Shown: in pieces, positions 1 through 8,370 of the stretch
Position numbering within the stretch: the stretch's first letter is position 1
Layout of the letters: every line of letters begins with the position of its first letter
Assembly (NCBI GenBank): GCA_018240785.1
Contig: JAFEFC010000004.1
Location: 52,842 to 116,841 of the forward strand
Direction of reading: 5' to 3'
DNA: 64,000 bases
Origin: Pseudomonadota bacterium
GTDB taxonomy: Bacteria; Pseudomonadota; Gammaproteobacteria; Burkholderiales; Rhodocyclaceae
Notes under the pieces: model-generated
The model's database searches: none
What the model was told of the DNA's origin: nothing
Seen by the model: only the letters and a program-made list of their open reading frames with translations
Position numbers and translations under genes: made by a program

Positions 1-851
1 TCATCGTGATCGGTGCGCTGGTGGCGATCGGCTTCGCCTTCGTCGCCGCGATCATCAACCGCGTGACCGGCATGGGCCTGCTGTCGAGGATGGCCGAGCG
101 TGTCACCTTTGTGCTGATCCCGCCCCTCGGCCTGATCTTCCTCGTGCTGGGTACGATCTTCATCGGCGTCGCGACCCCGACCGAAGGGGGTGCGATGGGT
201 GCCGTCGGCGCCGTGCTGATGGCATTGTCGCGCAAGCGCCTGTCGTTGGGCTTGCTCAGGCAGGCGATGGACTCCACGACCAAGCTGTCGTGCTTCGTGG
301 TGTTCATCCTGATCGGCTCCACCGTCTTCGGTCTCACCTTCCGCGGCGTCAATGGCGACCTGTGGGTGGAACACCTGCTGATCTCCATGCCAGGCGGCCA
401 GACCGGCTTCCTGATCGCGGTGAACATCCTCGTTTTCCTGCTCGCCTTCTTCCTCGATTTCTTCGAGCTTGCGTTCATCATCGTGCCGCTGCTGGCACCG
501 GTGGCGGACAAGCTGGGGATCGACCTGATCTGGTTCGGCGTGCTGCTGGCGGTGAACATGCAGACTTCCTTCATGCACCCGCCGTTCGGCTTCGCGCTGT
601 TCTTCCTGCGCTCGGTGGCGCCGCCCAAGGTCAAGACCACGGAGATCTACTGGGGCGCCGTGCCTTTCGTGATCATCCAGATCATCATGGTCGCGCTGAT
701 CATCATGTTCCCCAACCTGATCTCGCACGAGGTTGCCAAGGGTGGGGGCAAGCCGGCCGAGCTCCAGCTCGAGCTGCAGTTGCAGCAGGGGGGTGGAGGC
801 GGTGACGGGGGCACGCCCGACCTGCTGCAGCAATTGCAGGGGCAGAAATGA
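1..851 (+). CDS. TRAP transporter large membrane subunit (DctM family), 5' partial
   Basis: This is the C-terminal part of a DctM-type TRAP permease, the 12-helix sodium-coupled channel subunit in the inner membrane. It enters the window in frame and gives about 282 residues. The family signature TPTEGGAMGAVGA lies near residue 57, and MHPPFGFALFFLRSVAP stands for the usual PPVG.NLF-type motif of the last repeat. The rest is a series of hydrophobic helices. The C terminus carries an unusual hydrophilic tail rich in Gln and Gly (about the last 35 residues), which is not part of the core fold. The binding protein at 954-2105 faces it on the other strand, so the pair is probably a functional unit, although the two are not co-transcribed. 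The small DctQ subunit is presumably upstream of the window. Confidence 0.93.
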   Translation, partial: IVIGALVAIGFAFVAAIINRVTGMGLLSRMAERVTFVLIPPLGLIFLVLGTIFIGVATPTEGGAMGAVGAVLMALSRKRLSLGLLRQAMDSTTKLSCFVVFILIGSTVFGLTFRGVNGDLWVEHLLISMPGGQTGFLIAVNILVFLLAFFLDFFELAFIIVPLLAPVADKLGIDLIWFGVLLAVNMQTSFMHPPFGFALFFLRSVAPPKVKTTEIYWGAVPFVIIQIIMVALIIMFPNLISHEVAKGGGKPAELQLELQLQQGGGGGDGGTPDLLQQLQGQK

Positions 852-857
852 CCCAGA

Positions 858-883
858 CCGGCCGGTACTTCGGTGCCGGCCGG
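858..883. repeat. Perfect 11-bp hairpin with TTCG tetraloop after dctM
   Basis: An 11-bp stem (one G-T pair) closes on the stable tetraloop TTCG seven bases after the dctM stop codon. It has no T-tract of its own and sits just before the T-rich terminator at 901-927. It probably protects the 3' end of the dctM mRNA or helps termination. Confidence 0.6.
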
Positions 884-900
884 AGGCAGGAACGAAAAGA

Positions 901-927
901 AACCGCACCGAAGTGCGGTTTTTTTTT
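901..927 (+). terminator. Rho-independent terminator of dctM
   Basis: AACCGCAC pairs with GTGCGGTT around the loop CGAA and runs directly into a stretch of nine T. It lies between the convergent dctM and dctP genes and is oriented to stop dctM transcription. Confidence 0.9.
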
Positions 928-934
928 GGCAGCC

Positions 935-964
935 GTGCTTAACGCTGCGGTGCTTAACGCTGCG
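935..964. repeat. Tandem 15-bp duplication over the dctP stop codon
   Basis: The 15-mer GTGCTTAACGCTGCG occurs twice without a gap. The second copy holds the functional stop codon of dctP (TTA on the plus strand at 954-956). The first copy lies beyond it and repeats the stop. This looks like replication slippage with no effect on the protein. Confidence 0.85.
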
Positions 965-2105
965 TTTGCACGAAGCGGTCCATGCTGGCTTCCGCGACGC
1001 TGAACCAGGCGTTCTCAGTTTTGCGGTACTTGTCGTAGGCGGCGAAGATCTTGGCGAAGGCCGGATTCTTGCCGGACTCCTCGTTGTAGAACTCGAATGC
1101 CGCCTTGTAGGCAGCTTTCAACACGTCGTCCGGAAAGGCGTGCAGCTTGGCACCGTTCGACAGTAGCCGGGCGAGGGCCTGCGGGTTCTTGTCGTCGTAC
1201 GAGGACATCATCGTCACGTTGGCTTCGTGCGCCGCCGCGCGGAACGCCGACTGGTAGATCTTGGGCAGCTTGTCCCATTCGGCCTTATTGACGAAGAAAT
1301 GGATCGCCGGGCCCGGCTCCCACCAGCCCGGGTAATAGTAGTTCGGCGCGACCTTGTAGAAGCCAAGCTTCTCGTCGTCGTACGGACCCACCCACTCGGC
1401 GGCATCGATGGTGCCCTTTTCCAGCGAGGGGTAGATGTCACCGCCCGCGATCTGCTGCGGGATTGCGCCGATGCGCGCGAACACCTCTCCTCCGAGGCCG
1501 GCGATGCGCATCTTCAGGCCTTTTACGTCGTCCAGCGATTTCACCGGGTTGCGGAACCAGCCGCCCATCTGCACGCCGGTGTTGCCGCCGGCGAAGGACA
1601 CCACGTTGTAGTTGCTGTAGAACTCGTCGAGCAAGGCCTGGCCGCCGCCGAACTGCAGCCATGCGTTCATCTGCCTGGCATTGAGGCCGAAGGGCACCGA
1701 GGTGCCGAAGCCGAAGGTCTTGTCCTTGCCCACGTAGTAGTACGAGCAGGTGTGGCAGGCTTCAACGGTGCCTTGCTGCACCGCGTCGAGCGCCTGCAGG
1801 CCGGGAACGATCTCCCCGCCGGGGAACACGCGGATGTCGAACTTGCCGTCCGTCATCTCGCGCAGGCGGTTCGCCAATGTCTCCGCACCGCCGAAGATGG
1901 TGTCGAGGCTCTTGGGGAAGCTGGACGTGATGCGCCACTTGACTTCCGGCAGGCCGGTGTGGACCGCTGGTGCTCCTGCGGGGGCGCCCGCCGGAGGCGC
2001 GGCGGGAGCGGCGGCTTGTTCCGTCTTGCCGCAGGCGGCAAGGCCCACGGCCGCTCCGGCTGCCAATCCAGCGCCGGCTTTCTTCAGAAATGAGCGACGT
2101 TCCAC
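954..2105 (-). CDS. TRAP transporter substrate-binding protein, TakP-like (2-oxoacid/lactate type)
   Basis: This 383-residue periplasmic binding protein would deliver substrate to a TRAP permease. The N terminus reads MERRSFLKKAGAG and then LAACGK. It therefore shows both a Tat-like twin arginine and a lipobox with Cys25, followed by an Ala/Pro linker. The central region has KGLKMRIAGLGGEVF and EWVGPYDDEKLGF, then YYYPGWWEPG. This closely follows the TakP subfamily, where the conserved Arg and Trp hold the carboxylate of 2-oxoacids. The start is GTG, supported by GGAG nine bases upstream. The exact substrate cannot be read from sequence. The gene ends against the dctM terminator. Confidence 0.9.
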   Translation of the reverse strand: MERRSFLKKAGAGLAAGAAVGLAACGKTEQAAAPAAPPAGAPAGAPAVHTGLPEVKWRITSSFPKSLDTIFGGAETLANRLREMTDGKFDIRVFPGGEIVPGLQALDAVQQGTVEACHTCSYYYVGKDKTFGFGTSVPFGLNARQMNAWLQFGGGQALLDEFYSNYNVVSFAGGNTGVQMGGWFRNPVKSLDDVKGLKMRIAGLGGEVFARIGAIPQQIAGGDIYPSLEKGTIDAAEWVGPYDDEKLGFYKVAPNYYYPGWWEPGPAIHFFVNKAEWDKLPKIYQSAFRAAAHEANVTMMSSYDDKNPQALARLLSNGAKLHAFPDDVLKAAYKAAFEFYNEESGKNPAFAKIFAAYDKYRKTENAWFSVAEASMDRFVQTQR

Positions 2106-2180
2106 GTTGTCTCCTAGTCGTGGTTGAGGGATGAATACATCAGCGAATGATTATAGACACGGCAATCAGACCGGTGCTCA

Positions 2181-2208
2181 CGGAAAACCCCAGCCCCGCA
2201 GGGGCAGG
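2181..2208 (-). terminator. Possible terminator behind pmbA
   Basis: On the minus strand GCCCC-TGC-GGGGC begins four bases after the pmbA stop and is followed by TGGGG and then TTTT. The stem is short and the T-run is displaced, so this is a weak candidate. Confidence 0.35.
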
Positions 2209-3549
2209 TCAGCGGCCGGCGACCTTCATGCGTTCGATGAGCAGCGAGCCGCAATGCTTGGCGCCGCGCGGCAGGGCATCGTTGCCGACGGCGACGATGC
2301 CGTGGAACATGTCGCGCAGGTTGCCGGCAATGGTGATCTCTTCCACCGCGTGCTTGATGCGGCCCTTTTCAATCCAGAAGCCTGCCGCACCGCGCGAGTA
2401 GTCCCCCGTGACGTAATTCACGCCGTGACCCAGCAGTTCGGTGACGAGCAGGCCGCGGTCCATCCTGCGCATCAGCGCCGGCAGGTCGTCGTCGCCTGAC
2501 TTCACGCGCAGGTTGTGCGAGCCGCCGGCGTTGCCGGTGGTCTGCATGCCCAGCTTGCGGGCCGAGTAGGCCGACAGGAAGTAGCCCTGCAGCACGCCGT
2601 CGGTCACCACCTCGCGGTCGTGGGTCGCCACGCCCTCGTTGTCGAAGGGGCTGGAGCCGAATGCCTTCTTCAGGTGCGGCCGCTCGGAGATGCTGACGAC
2701 CGGCGAGAACACCGGCTGGCCAAGGCTGTCCAGCAGGAAGCTGGACTTGCGGTACAGGGAGCCGCCGCTGACCGCCTGCACGAAATTGCCGATCAGCGCG
2801 ACCGCCAGCGGCGCCTCGAAGATCACCGGCACCTCGCAGGTGCGGATCTTCTTCGCGCCCAGGCGCGCCAGTGCGCGCTCGCCGGCGATGCGGCCGATGT
2901 CCTCGGCCGACATCAGCTCGGCCGCGTCGCGGCGCGAGTCGTACCAGTATTCCCGCTGCATGGCGTCGCCCTCGCCGGCGATCACCGAGCACGACAGGCC
3001 ATGCCGGCTGCTGGCGTAGCCGCCGATGAAGCCGTGGCTGTTGGCCGACACGAAGTGCGCCTGCTGGATCGAGGTGCTGGCGCCTTCCGAGTTGGTGATC
3101 TTGGGGCTCACCGCGAACGCGGCCTCCTCGCAGCGGCGCGCCAGCGCAATGGCGTCATCCACCTCGATATCCCACGGATGGAACAGGTCGAGGTCCGGGC
3201 AGTCCTTCGCCATCAGCGCAGCGTCCGCAAGCCCCGCGCACGGGTCGGGCGCGGTGAAGCGCGCGATCGACAGCGCGGCATCCACGGTCGCCTTGAGCGC
3301 GGCCTTCGAAAAGTCCGACGTGCTCGCGTAACCGCGCTGCTGGCCCAGATAGACGGTAACGCCGACGCCCTTGTCGCGGTTGTATTCGATGGTGTCGACC
3401 TCAGCCTTGCGTATCGACACCGATTGCCCGAAACCTTCCGACACGTCGGTGGCGCATGCGGAGGCGCCGCGCTTCTTCGCGTACTTGAGGATGTCGGTGG
3501 CGATCTCGCGCAACTGCGCCTGGGAGAAGGAAAAGCCTTGTTCGGACAT
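2209..3549 (-). CDS. pmbA: TldE/PmbA, subunit of the TldD-TldE metalloprotease
   Basis: PmbA (TldE) is the non-catalytic partner of TldD. The heterodimer degrades unfolded peptides and matures some RiPP antibiotics in other bacteria. The protein has 446 residues, the usual length. It shows SIRKAEVDTIEYNRDKGVGV near the N terminus, NSEGAST in the middle, and FDNEGVATHDREVV with GYFLSAYSARKLGM towards the end. It lacks the HExxxH site, as expected for this subunit. I place the start at the ATG of MSEQGF. A TTG 21 bases upstream is possible but has no better ribosome site. The tldD gene lies 43 kb away at 46572, so the two subunits are unlinked here. Confidence 0.93.
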   Translation of the reverse strand: MSEQGFSFSQAQLREIATDILKYAKKRGASACATDVSEGFGQSVSIRKAEVDTIEYNRDKGVGVTVYLGQQRGYASTSDFSKAALKATVDAALSIARFTAPDPCAGLADAALMAKDCPDLDLFHPWDIEVDDAIALARRCEEAAFAVSPKITNSEGASTSIQQAHFVSANSHGFIGGYASSRHGLSCSVIAGEGDAMQREYWYDSRRDAAELMSAEDIGRIAGERALARLGAKKIRTCEVPVIFEAPLAVALIGNFVQAVSGGSLYRKSSFLLDSLGQPVFSPVVSISERPHLKKAFGSSPFDNEGVATHDREVVTDGVLQGYFLSAYSARKLGMQTTGNAGGSHNLRVKSGDDDLPALMRRMDRGLLVTELLGHGVNYVTGDYSRGAAGFWIEKGRIKHAVEEITIAGNLRDMFHGIVAVGNDALPRGAKHCGSLLIERMKVAGR

Positions 3550-3574
3550 GGACGGGAGCGGGTGGGGCAAGGGC

Positions 3575-3580
3575 TATAAT
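3575..3580 (+). promoter_or_regulatory. Consensus -10 box (TATAAT) upstream of darP
   Basis: A perfect TATAAT lies 33 bases upstream of the darP start in the divergent gap with pmbA. No good TTGACA-like element is present at the matching distance, so this is a partial promoter call. Confidence 0.45.
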
Positions 3581-3613
3581 CTTAACCCGTTCCCGCCAGC
3601 CCTCTACTTCGTG

Positions 3614-4213
3614 ATGCATTCCGATTCGCGCCGCCGCCATTCCGACCCTGCCGACGAACCGCCCGAGCCGCCAAGCAAGAGCAGCCTGAAGCGCGAGATG
3701 CATGCTTTGCAGGATCTCGGCGAGCAACTCGTCGCGCTCTCTGCCGAGCGGCTCAAGAAGGTACCGCTGCCCGAATCCCTCTACGAAGCCATCCGCGACG
3801 CGCAGCGCTTCAAGATGGAGGCGCGCCGGCGCCAGATGCAGTACATCGGCAAGCTGATGCGCAATATCGACCCCGGGCCCATCCAGGCCCAGCTCGACAT
3901 CTTCAACGGCAACTCCGCGGCCGAAGTGGCGAAGATGCACCGCCTCGAGCGCCTGCGCAACGAACTGCTGGAGGACGAGAAGGCGATCGGCGCCATTGCC
4001 GAGGCCTGGCCCGATGCCGACCTGCAATACCTGCGCACGCTGCGCCGCAACGCGCTGAAGGAGCGCGAGGCGGGCAAGCCGCCCAAATCCTTTCGCGAGA
4101 TCTTCCGCGTGCTGCGCGAACTGGAGGAGGCCGCGGCGCCACGGGAGGACGTTGCGGCAGGCGACGAGGAAGCCGACGGCGCGGACATCGAGCGCAGCCG
4201 GGAGCAACCATGA
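3614..4213 (+). CDS. darP: DarP (YjgA, DUF615) ribosome biogenesis factor
   Basis: The protein has 199 residues, is strongly charged and is almost entirely alpha-helical. It contains the family core KREMHALQDLGEQLVALS, the RFKMEARRRQMQYIGKLMR stretch, and a long acidic C terminus. YjgA in E. coli binds late 50S precursors and was renamed DarP for its role in peptidyl-transferase-centre maturation. I choose ATG 3614; a GTG lies immediately before it. The stop overlaps the mogA start as ATGA, which points to translational coupling with mogA. Confidence 0.9.
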   Translation: MHSDSRRRHSDPADEPPEPPSKSSLKREMHALQDLGEQLVALSAERLKKVPLPESLYEAIRDAQRFKMEARRRQMQYIGKLMRNIDPGPIQAQLDIFNGNSAAEVAKMHRLERLRNELLEDEKAIGAIAEAWPDADLQYLRTLRRNALKEREAGKPPKSFREIFRVLRELEEAAAPREDVAAGDEEADGADIERSREQP

Positions 4214-4800
4214 GTGAACACCTCCGCATCGGCCTGGTGTCGATCAGCGACCGCGCCTCGGACGGGCGCTATGAAGACCAGGGCATTCCCGCGCTGAAGG
4301 ACTGGCTCGGCAAGGCGCTGACCTCTCCCTGGAGCGCAGAGGCGCGGCTGATCCCCGACGAGCGCCCGCTGATCGAGCGGACGCTGATCGAACTGGCGGA
4401 CGATGCGGGCTGCTCGCTGATCCTCACCACTGGTGGCACCGGGCCGGCGCCGCGCGACGTCACCCCCGAAGCCACGCTGGCGGTGGGCGACAAGGAGATG
4501 CCCGGCTTCGGGGAGGAGATGCGCCGCATCAGCCTGAATTTCGTGCCGACGGCGATCCTGTCGCGCCAGGTGGCGGTGATCCGCGGCAAGAGCCTCATCG
4601 TCAATCTGCCCGGCCAGCCCAAGTCCATCCGCGAGACCCTCGAAGGGGTGCGCGCCGCCGACGGCAGCGTGCGCCATGTGGGCATCTTCGCCGCCGTCCC
4701 CTACTGCGTCGACCTGATCGGCGGGCCCTACATCGAGACGGACGATGCGGTGATCAAGGCCTTCCGGCCGAAGAGCGCCATCCGCCCCAGGCAGGCCTGA
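4210..4800 (+). CDS. mogA: Molybdopterin adenylyltransferase MogA
   Basis: MogA adenylylates molybdopterin before molybdate insertion in molybdenum cofactor synthesis. The 196-residue cytosolic protein has the MoaB/MogA fold signature TTGGTGPAPRDVTPEAT near residue 75, followed by MPGFGEEMR. It also has the nucleotide-site loop NLPGQPKSIRET near residue 137. It begins inside the darP stop codon. The next genes, convergent to it, are msrQ and msrP. MsrP is a molybdoenzyme, so the neighbourhood makes functional sense. Confidence 0.94.
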   Translation: MSEHLRIGLVSISDRASDGRYEDQGIPALKDWLGKALTSPWSAEARLIPDERPLIERTLIELADDAGCSLILTTGGTGPAPRDVTPEATLAVGDKEMPGFGEEMRRISLNFVPTAILSRQVAVIRGKSLIVNLPGQPKSIRETLEGVRAADGSVRHVGIFAAVPYCVDLIGGPYIETDDAVIKAFRPKSAIRPRQA

Positions 4801-4821
4801 GCCGGGCGCGCCGGCCGCGCC

Positions 4822-5508
4822 TCACTTGCCGGTCGGCACGATGCGGATCACGCGGCCCTTGTAGGCCGGCACCGGCGGCGGCACCGCTTGCTGCCGGCGC
4901 CGTTCCAGTTCGCGCCACCAGGCGCGCAGGATCAGCAGCCACGCCAGCGCGAAGGCGTACAGCATCGGCTCGCGCACGTCGGCCTTCACCAGCCACCAGT
5001 AATGGACCACGCCCAGGATGGCGATCCCATACACGGAGCGGTGCAGCGCCTGCCACTTGCGCCCGCCCAGGCGGCGGATGGACCAGGCGTTGGAGGTGAG
5101 CGCCAGCGGCGTCATCAGCACCAGCGCGGCGAAGCCCACGGTGATGAAGGGGCGCTTCAGGATGTCGTGTGCAATCGCCGTCCAGTCGAAGAACTGGTCC
5201 AGCCACACATAGGTCGTCAGGTGCGCACAGCCGTAGGCGAAGGCGAACAGGCCCAGCATGCGGCGCAGGCGCAGCAGCCAGTTGAGGCCGGTGAAGCGGC
5301 GTAGCGGCGTGACGCACAGCGTGATCAGCAGGAAGCGCAGCGTCCAGTCACCGCTGGCGCGGGTGATGGTCTCGATCGGGTTGGCGCCCAGGGTGTCGTC
5401 CTGCCAGCCAAGCGCGAGGCGCAGCGCCGGCATCAGGCAGAGGGCGAAGAGGGCAGCCTTGATCGACGCGATCTGCGTCCGGCTGGGCATTTGCAGCATG
5501 TTCATCAT
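4822..5508 (-). CDS. msrQ: MsrQ, haem-b membrane subunit of the MsrPQ methionine sulfoxide reductase
   Basis: MsrQ (YedZ) passes electrons from the quinone pool or flavin reductase to the periplasmic MsrP. The 228-residue protein is a ferric-reductase-like membrane protein with about six helices. Conserved histidines are visible in FAYGCAHLTTYV, in KWQALHRSVYG and in ILGVVHYWWLVK, the expected haem ligands. The C terminus is short, basic and cytosolic. It starts 23 bases after the msrP stop on the same strand, so the two form an operon. No clear Shine-Dalgarno site precedes the first ATG; ATGs at codons 2 and 4 are alternatives. Confidence 0.94.
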   Translation of the reverse strand: MMNMLQMPSRTQIASIKAALFALCLMPALRLALGWQDDTLGANPIETITRASGDWTLRFLLITLCVTPLRRFTGLNWLLRLRRMLGLFAFAYGCAHLTTYVWLDQFFDWTAIAHDILKRPFITVGFAALVLMTPLALTSNAWSIRRLGGRKWQALHRSVYGIAILGVVHYWWLVKADVREPMLYAFALAWLLILRAWWRELERRRQQAVPPPVPAYKGRVIRIVPTGK

Positions 5509-5531
5509 TGCGTCGGGGCTCAGAGTCGGGC

Positions 5532-6479
5532 TCAGAAATTGGCGCGCAGATCCATGCCCTGGTAGAGGCTGGCGACCTGCTCGGCGTAACCATTGAACAT
5601 CAGCGTCGGCCGCTTGCGGAACTCGCCGATGCGCCGCTCGGTGGCCTGGCTCCAGCGCGGGTGGTCAACCTGCGGGTTCACATTCGAGTAGAAGCCGTAC
5701 TCATGCTTTGCCGCCTTGTTCCAGGCGGTGGCGGGCTGCTTGTCGGTCAGGCGGATGGTGACGATGGATTTCGCGCTCTTGAAGCCGTACTTCCACGGCA
5801 CCACCAGCCTTATCGGGGCGCCGTTCTGGTTCGGCAGCACCTCGCCGTAAAGGCCGACCGCCAGCAGGGTCAGCGGGTGCATCGCCTCGTCCAGGCGCAA
5901 TCCCTCGGTGTACGGCCAGTCGAGCACTGGCAGGCGGCTCATCACCTTGGGGTCGTGCAAGGTGACGAATTCCACGTATCTGGCGCTGCCGAGCGGCTCG
6001 ACCTGCTTGAGCAGGCTGGCGAGCGGCAAGCCGACCCAGGGAATCACCATCGACCAGCCTTCCACGCAGCGCATGCGGTAGATGCGCTCCTCGAGCGGGG
6101 CCAGGCGCAGCAGCTCGTCGATGTCGAAGGTGCGTGGTTTGCCGGCGAGACCTTCGACCCGCACTGTCCATGGGCGCGTGATCAGGCGGCCAGCGTTCTC
6201 GGCCGGATCGCTCTTGTCGGTGCCGAATTCGTAGTAGTTGTTGTAGGTGGTGACGGCCTTGTAGGGGGTCTTCTCCTCGCTGGTGCTGAACGGCGAGGCG
6301 CCGAGCGGGCCAAGCTTGGGCGCGGCCGTCACGGCCGCCTCGGCGCTCGGCAGCGCGCCACCAAGTGCGCCGGCAGCAAGCAGCAGCCCGGCATCGCGCA
6401 GGAATCGGCGGCGCTCCTCGAACAGGGTGCGGGGGGTGATTTCGGATGGCAGGATGTCGGAAGGACGTTGGATGAGCAT
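5532..6479 (-). CDS. msrP: MsrP, periplasmic molybdenum-dependent methionine sulfoxide reductase
   Basis: MsrP (YedY) repairs oxidised methionines in envelope proteins using a mononuclear Mo-molybdopterin. The 315-residue precursor starts at [16 protein letters not shown], the family's typical N terminus. A Tat signal follows, with RRRFLRDAG and the hydrophobic [11 protein letters not shown]. The molybdenum cysteine is in [22 protein letters not shown] and [15 protein letters not shown] are the conserved cofactor-pocket and C-terminal blocks. In-frame sequence upstream of this ATG lacks family similarity and was left out. Export by Tat fits insertion of the cofactor in the cytoplasm. Confidence 0.95.
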   Translation of the reverse strand: MLIQRPSDILPSEITPRTLFEERRRFLRDAGLLLAAGALGGALPSAEAAVTAAPKLGPLGASPFSTSEEKTPYKAVTTYNNYYEFGTDKSDPAENAGRLITRPWTVRVEGLAGKPRTFDIDELLRLAPLEERIYRMRCVEGWSMVIPWVGLPLASLLKQVEPLGSARYVEFVTLHDPKVMSRLPVLDWPYTEGLRLDEAMHPLTLLAVGLYGEVLPNQNGAPIRLVVPWKYGFKSAKSIVTIRLTDKQPATAWNKAAKHEYGFYSNVNPQVDHPRWSQATERRIGEFRKRPTLMFNGYAEQVASLYQGMDLRANF

Positions 6480-6964
6480 GATTGCGGGGCTTGGTCGGGG
6501 TTGTTTCATCGGCAGTCGGGCAGGGGCGCCGGCGCCTCTGGGTCTGCAGCGATCTTCGGCAGCCGGCGCCAAGGGGTGGCGCCTGTCACGTGCGTGGCTT
6601 CTGTCGCTTGCCGGGATGTGACTCCCGCAGCGCGATTCGGTTCAAGGGACGGGTGGTCGATATACCGCTTCGGCCACTGGCAACAGCAGCTCACGTGTGG
6701 TCATGCCGGCCGGGGTCATCAGTACGCCGTCCCGCGTCATCGCCGGCGCCGTGCCGGAATGGCCGTACATGCCGGAGCAGGGCGAGCGGTGCCAGCAGCG
6801 TGCGCTCGGTATTCATGGTGCGTCTCCCTCTGTGGGTCGTGTCCGGTGAGTACCCGGGAACGCGTGTTCATTCCCCTTCGCCGTGGAATCCTGTGCAAAA
6901 CCAGCGGGGCGGCGACTTCGGCTAGAATCCCTCTCTCCCCTCTGACCTAGCACAGACTGCCAGC
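6480..6964. other. 485-base gap between msrP and aroG
   Basis: The gap contains the remnant of a secreted-protein gene on the minus strand (6642-6816) and a -10-like TAGAAT at 6923-6928 upstream of aroG. The stretch 6480-6640 holds no ORF with family resemblance; I see nothing further in it. Confidence 0.6.
6642..6816 (-). pseudogene. Remnant of a small secreted lipoprotein-like gene (Yx(FWY)xxD family) with frameshift
   Basis: A good ribosome site (AGGGAG) precedes an ATG at 6816. The reading frame opens as a signal-peptide-like MNTERTLLAPLALL and then loses sense. A one-base shift restores GMYGHSGTAPAMTRDGV and then LMTPAGMT. This resembles the start of COG4315 secreted proteins, which continue GMTLYTFDKD. 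Here the match stops after GMT, and a TGA follows 18 residues later. The gene is thus frameshifted and cut short. The family call rests on about 20 residues and is tentative. Confidence 0.42.
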
Positions 6965-8050
6965 ATGCCTGCTTCCATGAAGATCCACATCGACGACGTC
7001 CGCATCAAGGAGATCAAGGAACTCGTGCCGCCGGCCCACGTGCTGCGCGAGTTTCCGGCTACCCCCAGGGCGGCGGAGGTCGCCTACGACGCGCGGCAGG
7101 CGATTCACCGCATCCTTTACGGTGCCGACGACCGGTTGCTGGTGGTGATCGGGCCATGCTCGATCCACGATGCCCAAGCGGCGCTGGAATATGCGCACAA
7201 GCTCAAGGCGGAGGCCGACCGGCTCAGGAACGACCTGCTGATCGTGATGCGGGTGTACTTCGAGAAGCCGCGCACCACCGTGGGCTGGAAGGGGCTGATC
7301 AACGATCCCTACCTGGACAACAGCTTCCGCATCAACGAGGGCGTGCGCCTGGCACGCAAGCTGCTGTGGGAGATCAACGAGCTCGGCCTGCCGGCGGGCA
7401 CCGAGTTCCTCGACATGATCACGCCGCAATACATCGCCGACCTCATCAGTTGGGGCGCGATCGGCGCGCGCACGACCGAGAGCCAGGTGCATCGTGAGCT
7501 GGCATCCGGCCTGTCTTGTCCGGTGGGCTTCAAGAACGGTACCGATGGCAACGTGAAGATCGCGGTGGATGCGATCAAGGCGGCGCAGTCGCCGCATCAT
7601 TTCCTGTCGGTGACGAAGGCGGGGCATTCGGCCATCGTGTCGACGCGCGGCAACGAGGATTGCCATGCCATCCTGCGCGGCGGCAAGAGCACCAACTACG
7701 ACGCGGCAAGCGTCGAGGCGGCGTGCAAGGATCTGGCCGCGGGTGGCGTGCCGGCGAAGGTGATGATCGATTTCTCGCATGCCAACAGCCGCAAGCAGCA
7801 TCGCCTGCAGATCGAGGTGGCGCGCGACGTGGGGGTGCAGATGGCGAATGGGGACGATCGCATCATCGGCGTGATGGTGGAGTCGCATCTGAAGGAGGGG
7901 CGTCAGGACCTGATGCCGGGCAAGGAGCTCGAATACGGCAAGAGCATCACCGATGCCTGCATCGGCTGGGAGGACAGCGTGGTCGTGCTCGACGTGCTCG
8001 CCGAGGCGGTGCGCCAGCGCCGGGTGAAGCGGGCAACGCAGTTCGAGTGA
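6965..8050 (+). CDS. aroG: 3-deoxy-7-phosphoheptulonate (DAHP) synthase, class I
   Basis: This enzyme condenses phosphoenolpyruvate with erythrose 4-phosphate, the first step of the shikimate pathway. The 361-residue protein matches the AroF/G/H family along its whole length. It has VIGPCSIHD near residue 62, YFEKPRTTVGWKGL near 96, GARTTESQ and SCPVGFKNGTDG. The metal- and substrate-binding KAGHSAIV and MIDFSHANSRKQ follow, and the C terminus has KSITDACIGW. The feedback specificity (Phe, Tyr or Trp) cannot be decided with confidence. A start at Met5 (6977) is also possible. A strong terminator follows at once. Confidence 0.95.
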   Translation: MPASMKIHIDDVRIKEIKELVPPAHVLREFPATPRAAEVAYDARQAIHRILYGADDRLLVVIGPCSIHDAQAALEYAHKLKAEADRLRNDLLIVMRVYFEKPRTTVGWKGLINDPYLDNSFRINEGVRLARKLLWEINELGLPAGTEFLDMITPQYIADLISWGAIGARTTESQVHRELASGLSCPVGFKNGTDGNVKIAVDAIKAAQSPHHFLSVTKAGHSAIVSTRGNEDCHAILRGGKSTNYDAASVEAACKDLAAGGVPAKVMIDFSHANSRKQHRLQIEVARDVGVQMANGDDRIIGVMVESHLKEGRQDLMPGKELEYGKSITDACIGWEDSVVVLDVLAEAVRQRRVKRATQFE

Positions 8051-8075
8051 GTCCTGCTTCCCATGAGCGTGATCG

Positions 8076-8100
8076 AGGCCCGCTGCGTGCGGGCCTTTTT
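8076..8100 (+). terminator. Rho-independent terminator of aroG
   Basis: AGGCCCGC pairs with GCGGGCCT around TGCGT and is followed by a run of five T. It lies 25 bases after the aroG stop codon. Confidence 0.88.
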
Positions 8101-8144
8101 GCGCGCACGCAATCGGTGATCGGAGGCCCGCGAGCTGTTGGCCC

Positions 8145-8244
8145 GCGGCGGACGCGCGGGGTGTTCCCTCCGCCGGCTGCGGAACTCGCCCTTCAGGCTC
8201 GGACAGTCCTCGCCGGCTCCGGGAACACCCCGCGCGTCCGCCGC
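8145..8244. repeat. 100-base element with perfect 24-bp inverted repeats
   Basis: The arms at 8145-8168 and 8221-8244 are exact reverse complements. They enclose 52 bases containing a CGGAACTCGCCCTTCAGGCT block. The element lies between aroG and dinB and carries no gene. Long palindromic elements with a GGTGTTCC / GGAACACC arm and a GAACTCGCC-type centre are, as far as I recall, dispersed in many betaproteobacterial genomes. Only one copy lies in this window. Confidence 0.85.
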
Positions 8245-8323
8245 TACCGTGCGCCAATCCCCGGAGTGCCGGTGTTCCGCGTCCTGAGCTGGCGATCGAA
8301 TCCCCGCGTTGCGCCCGGGGCCG

Positions 8324-8351
8324 GTGTGGGAGCGGACCTGGCCGCGATTCG
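8324..8351 (+). repeat. REP-like sequence upstream of dinB
   Basis: GTGTGGGAGCGGACCTGG followed by CCGCGATTC resembles the REP family known from pseudomonads and relatives (GTGGGAGCGG...CCGCGA). It can form a small GCGG/CCGC hairpin. It ends 19 bases before the dinB start. The assignment is by resemblance only. Confidence 0.45.
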
Positions 8352-8370
8352 GTTCGATCCGCGCTGAATC

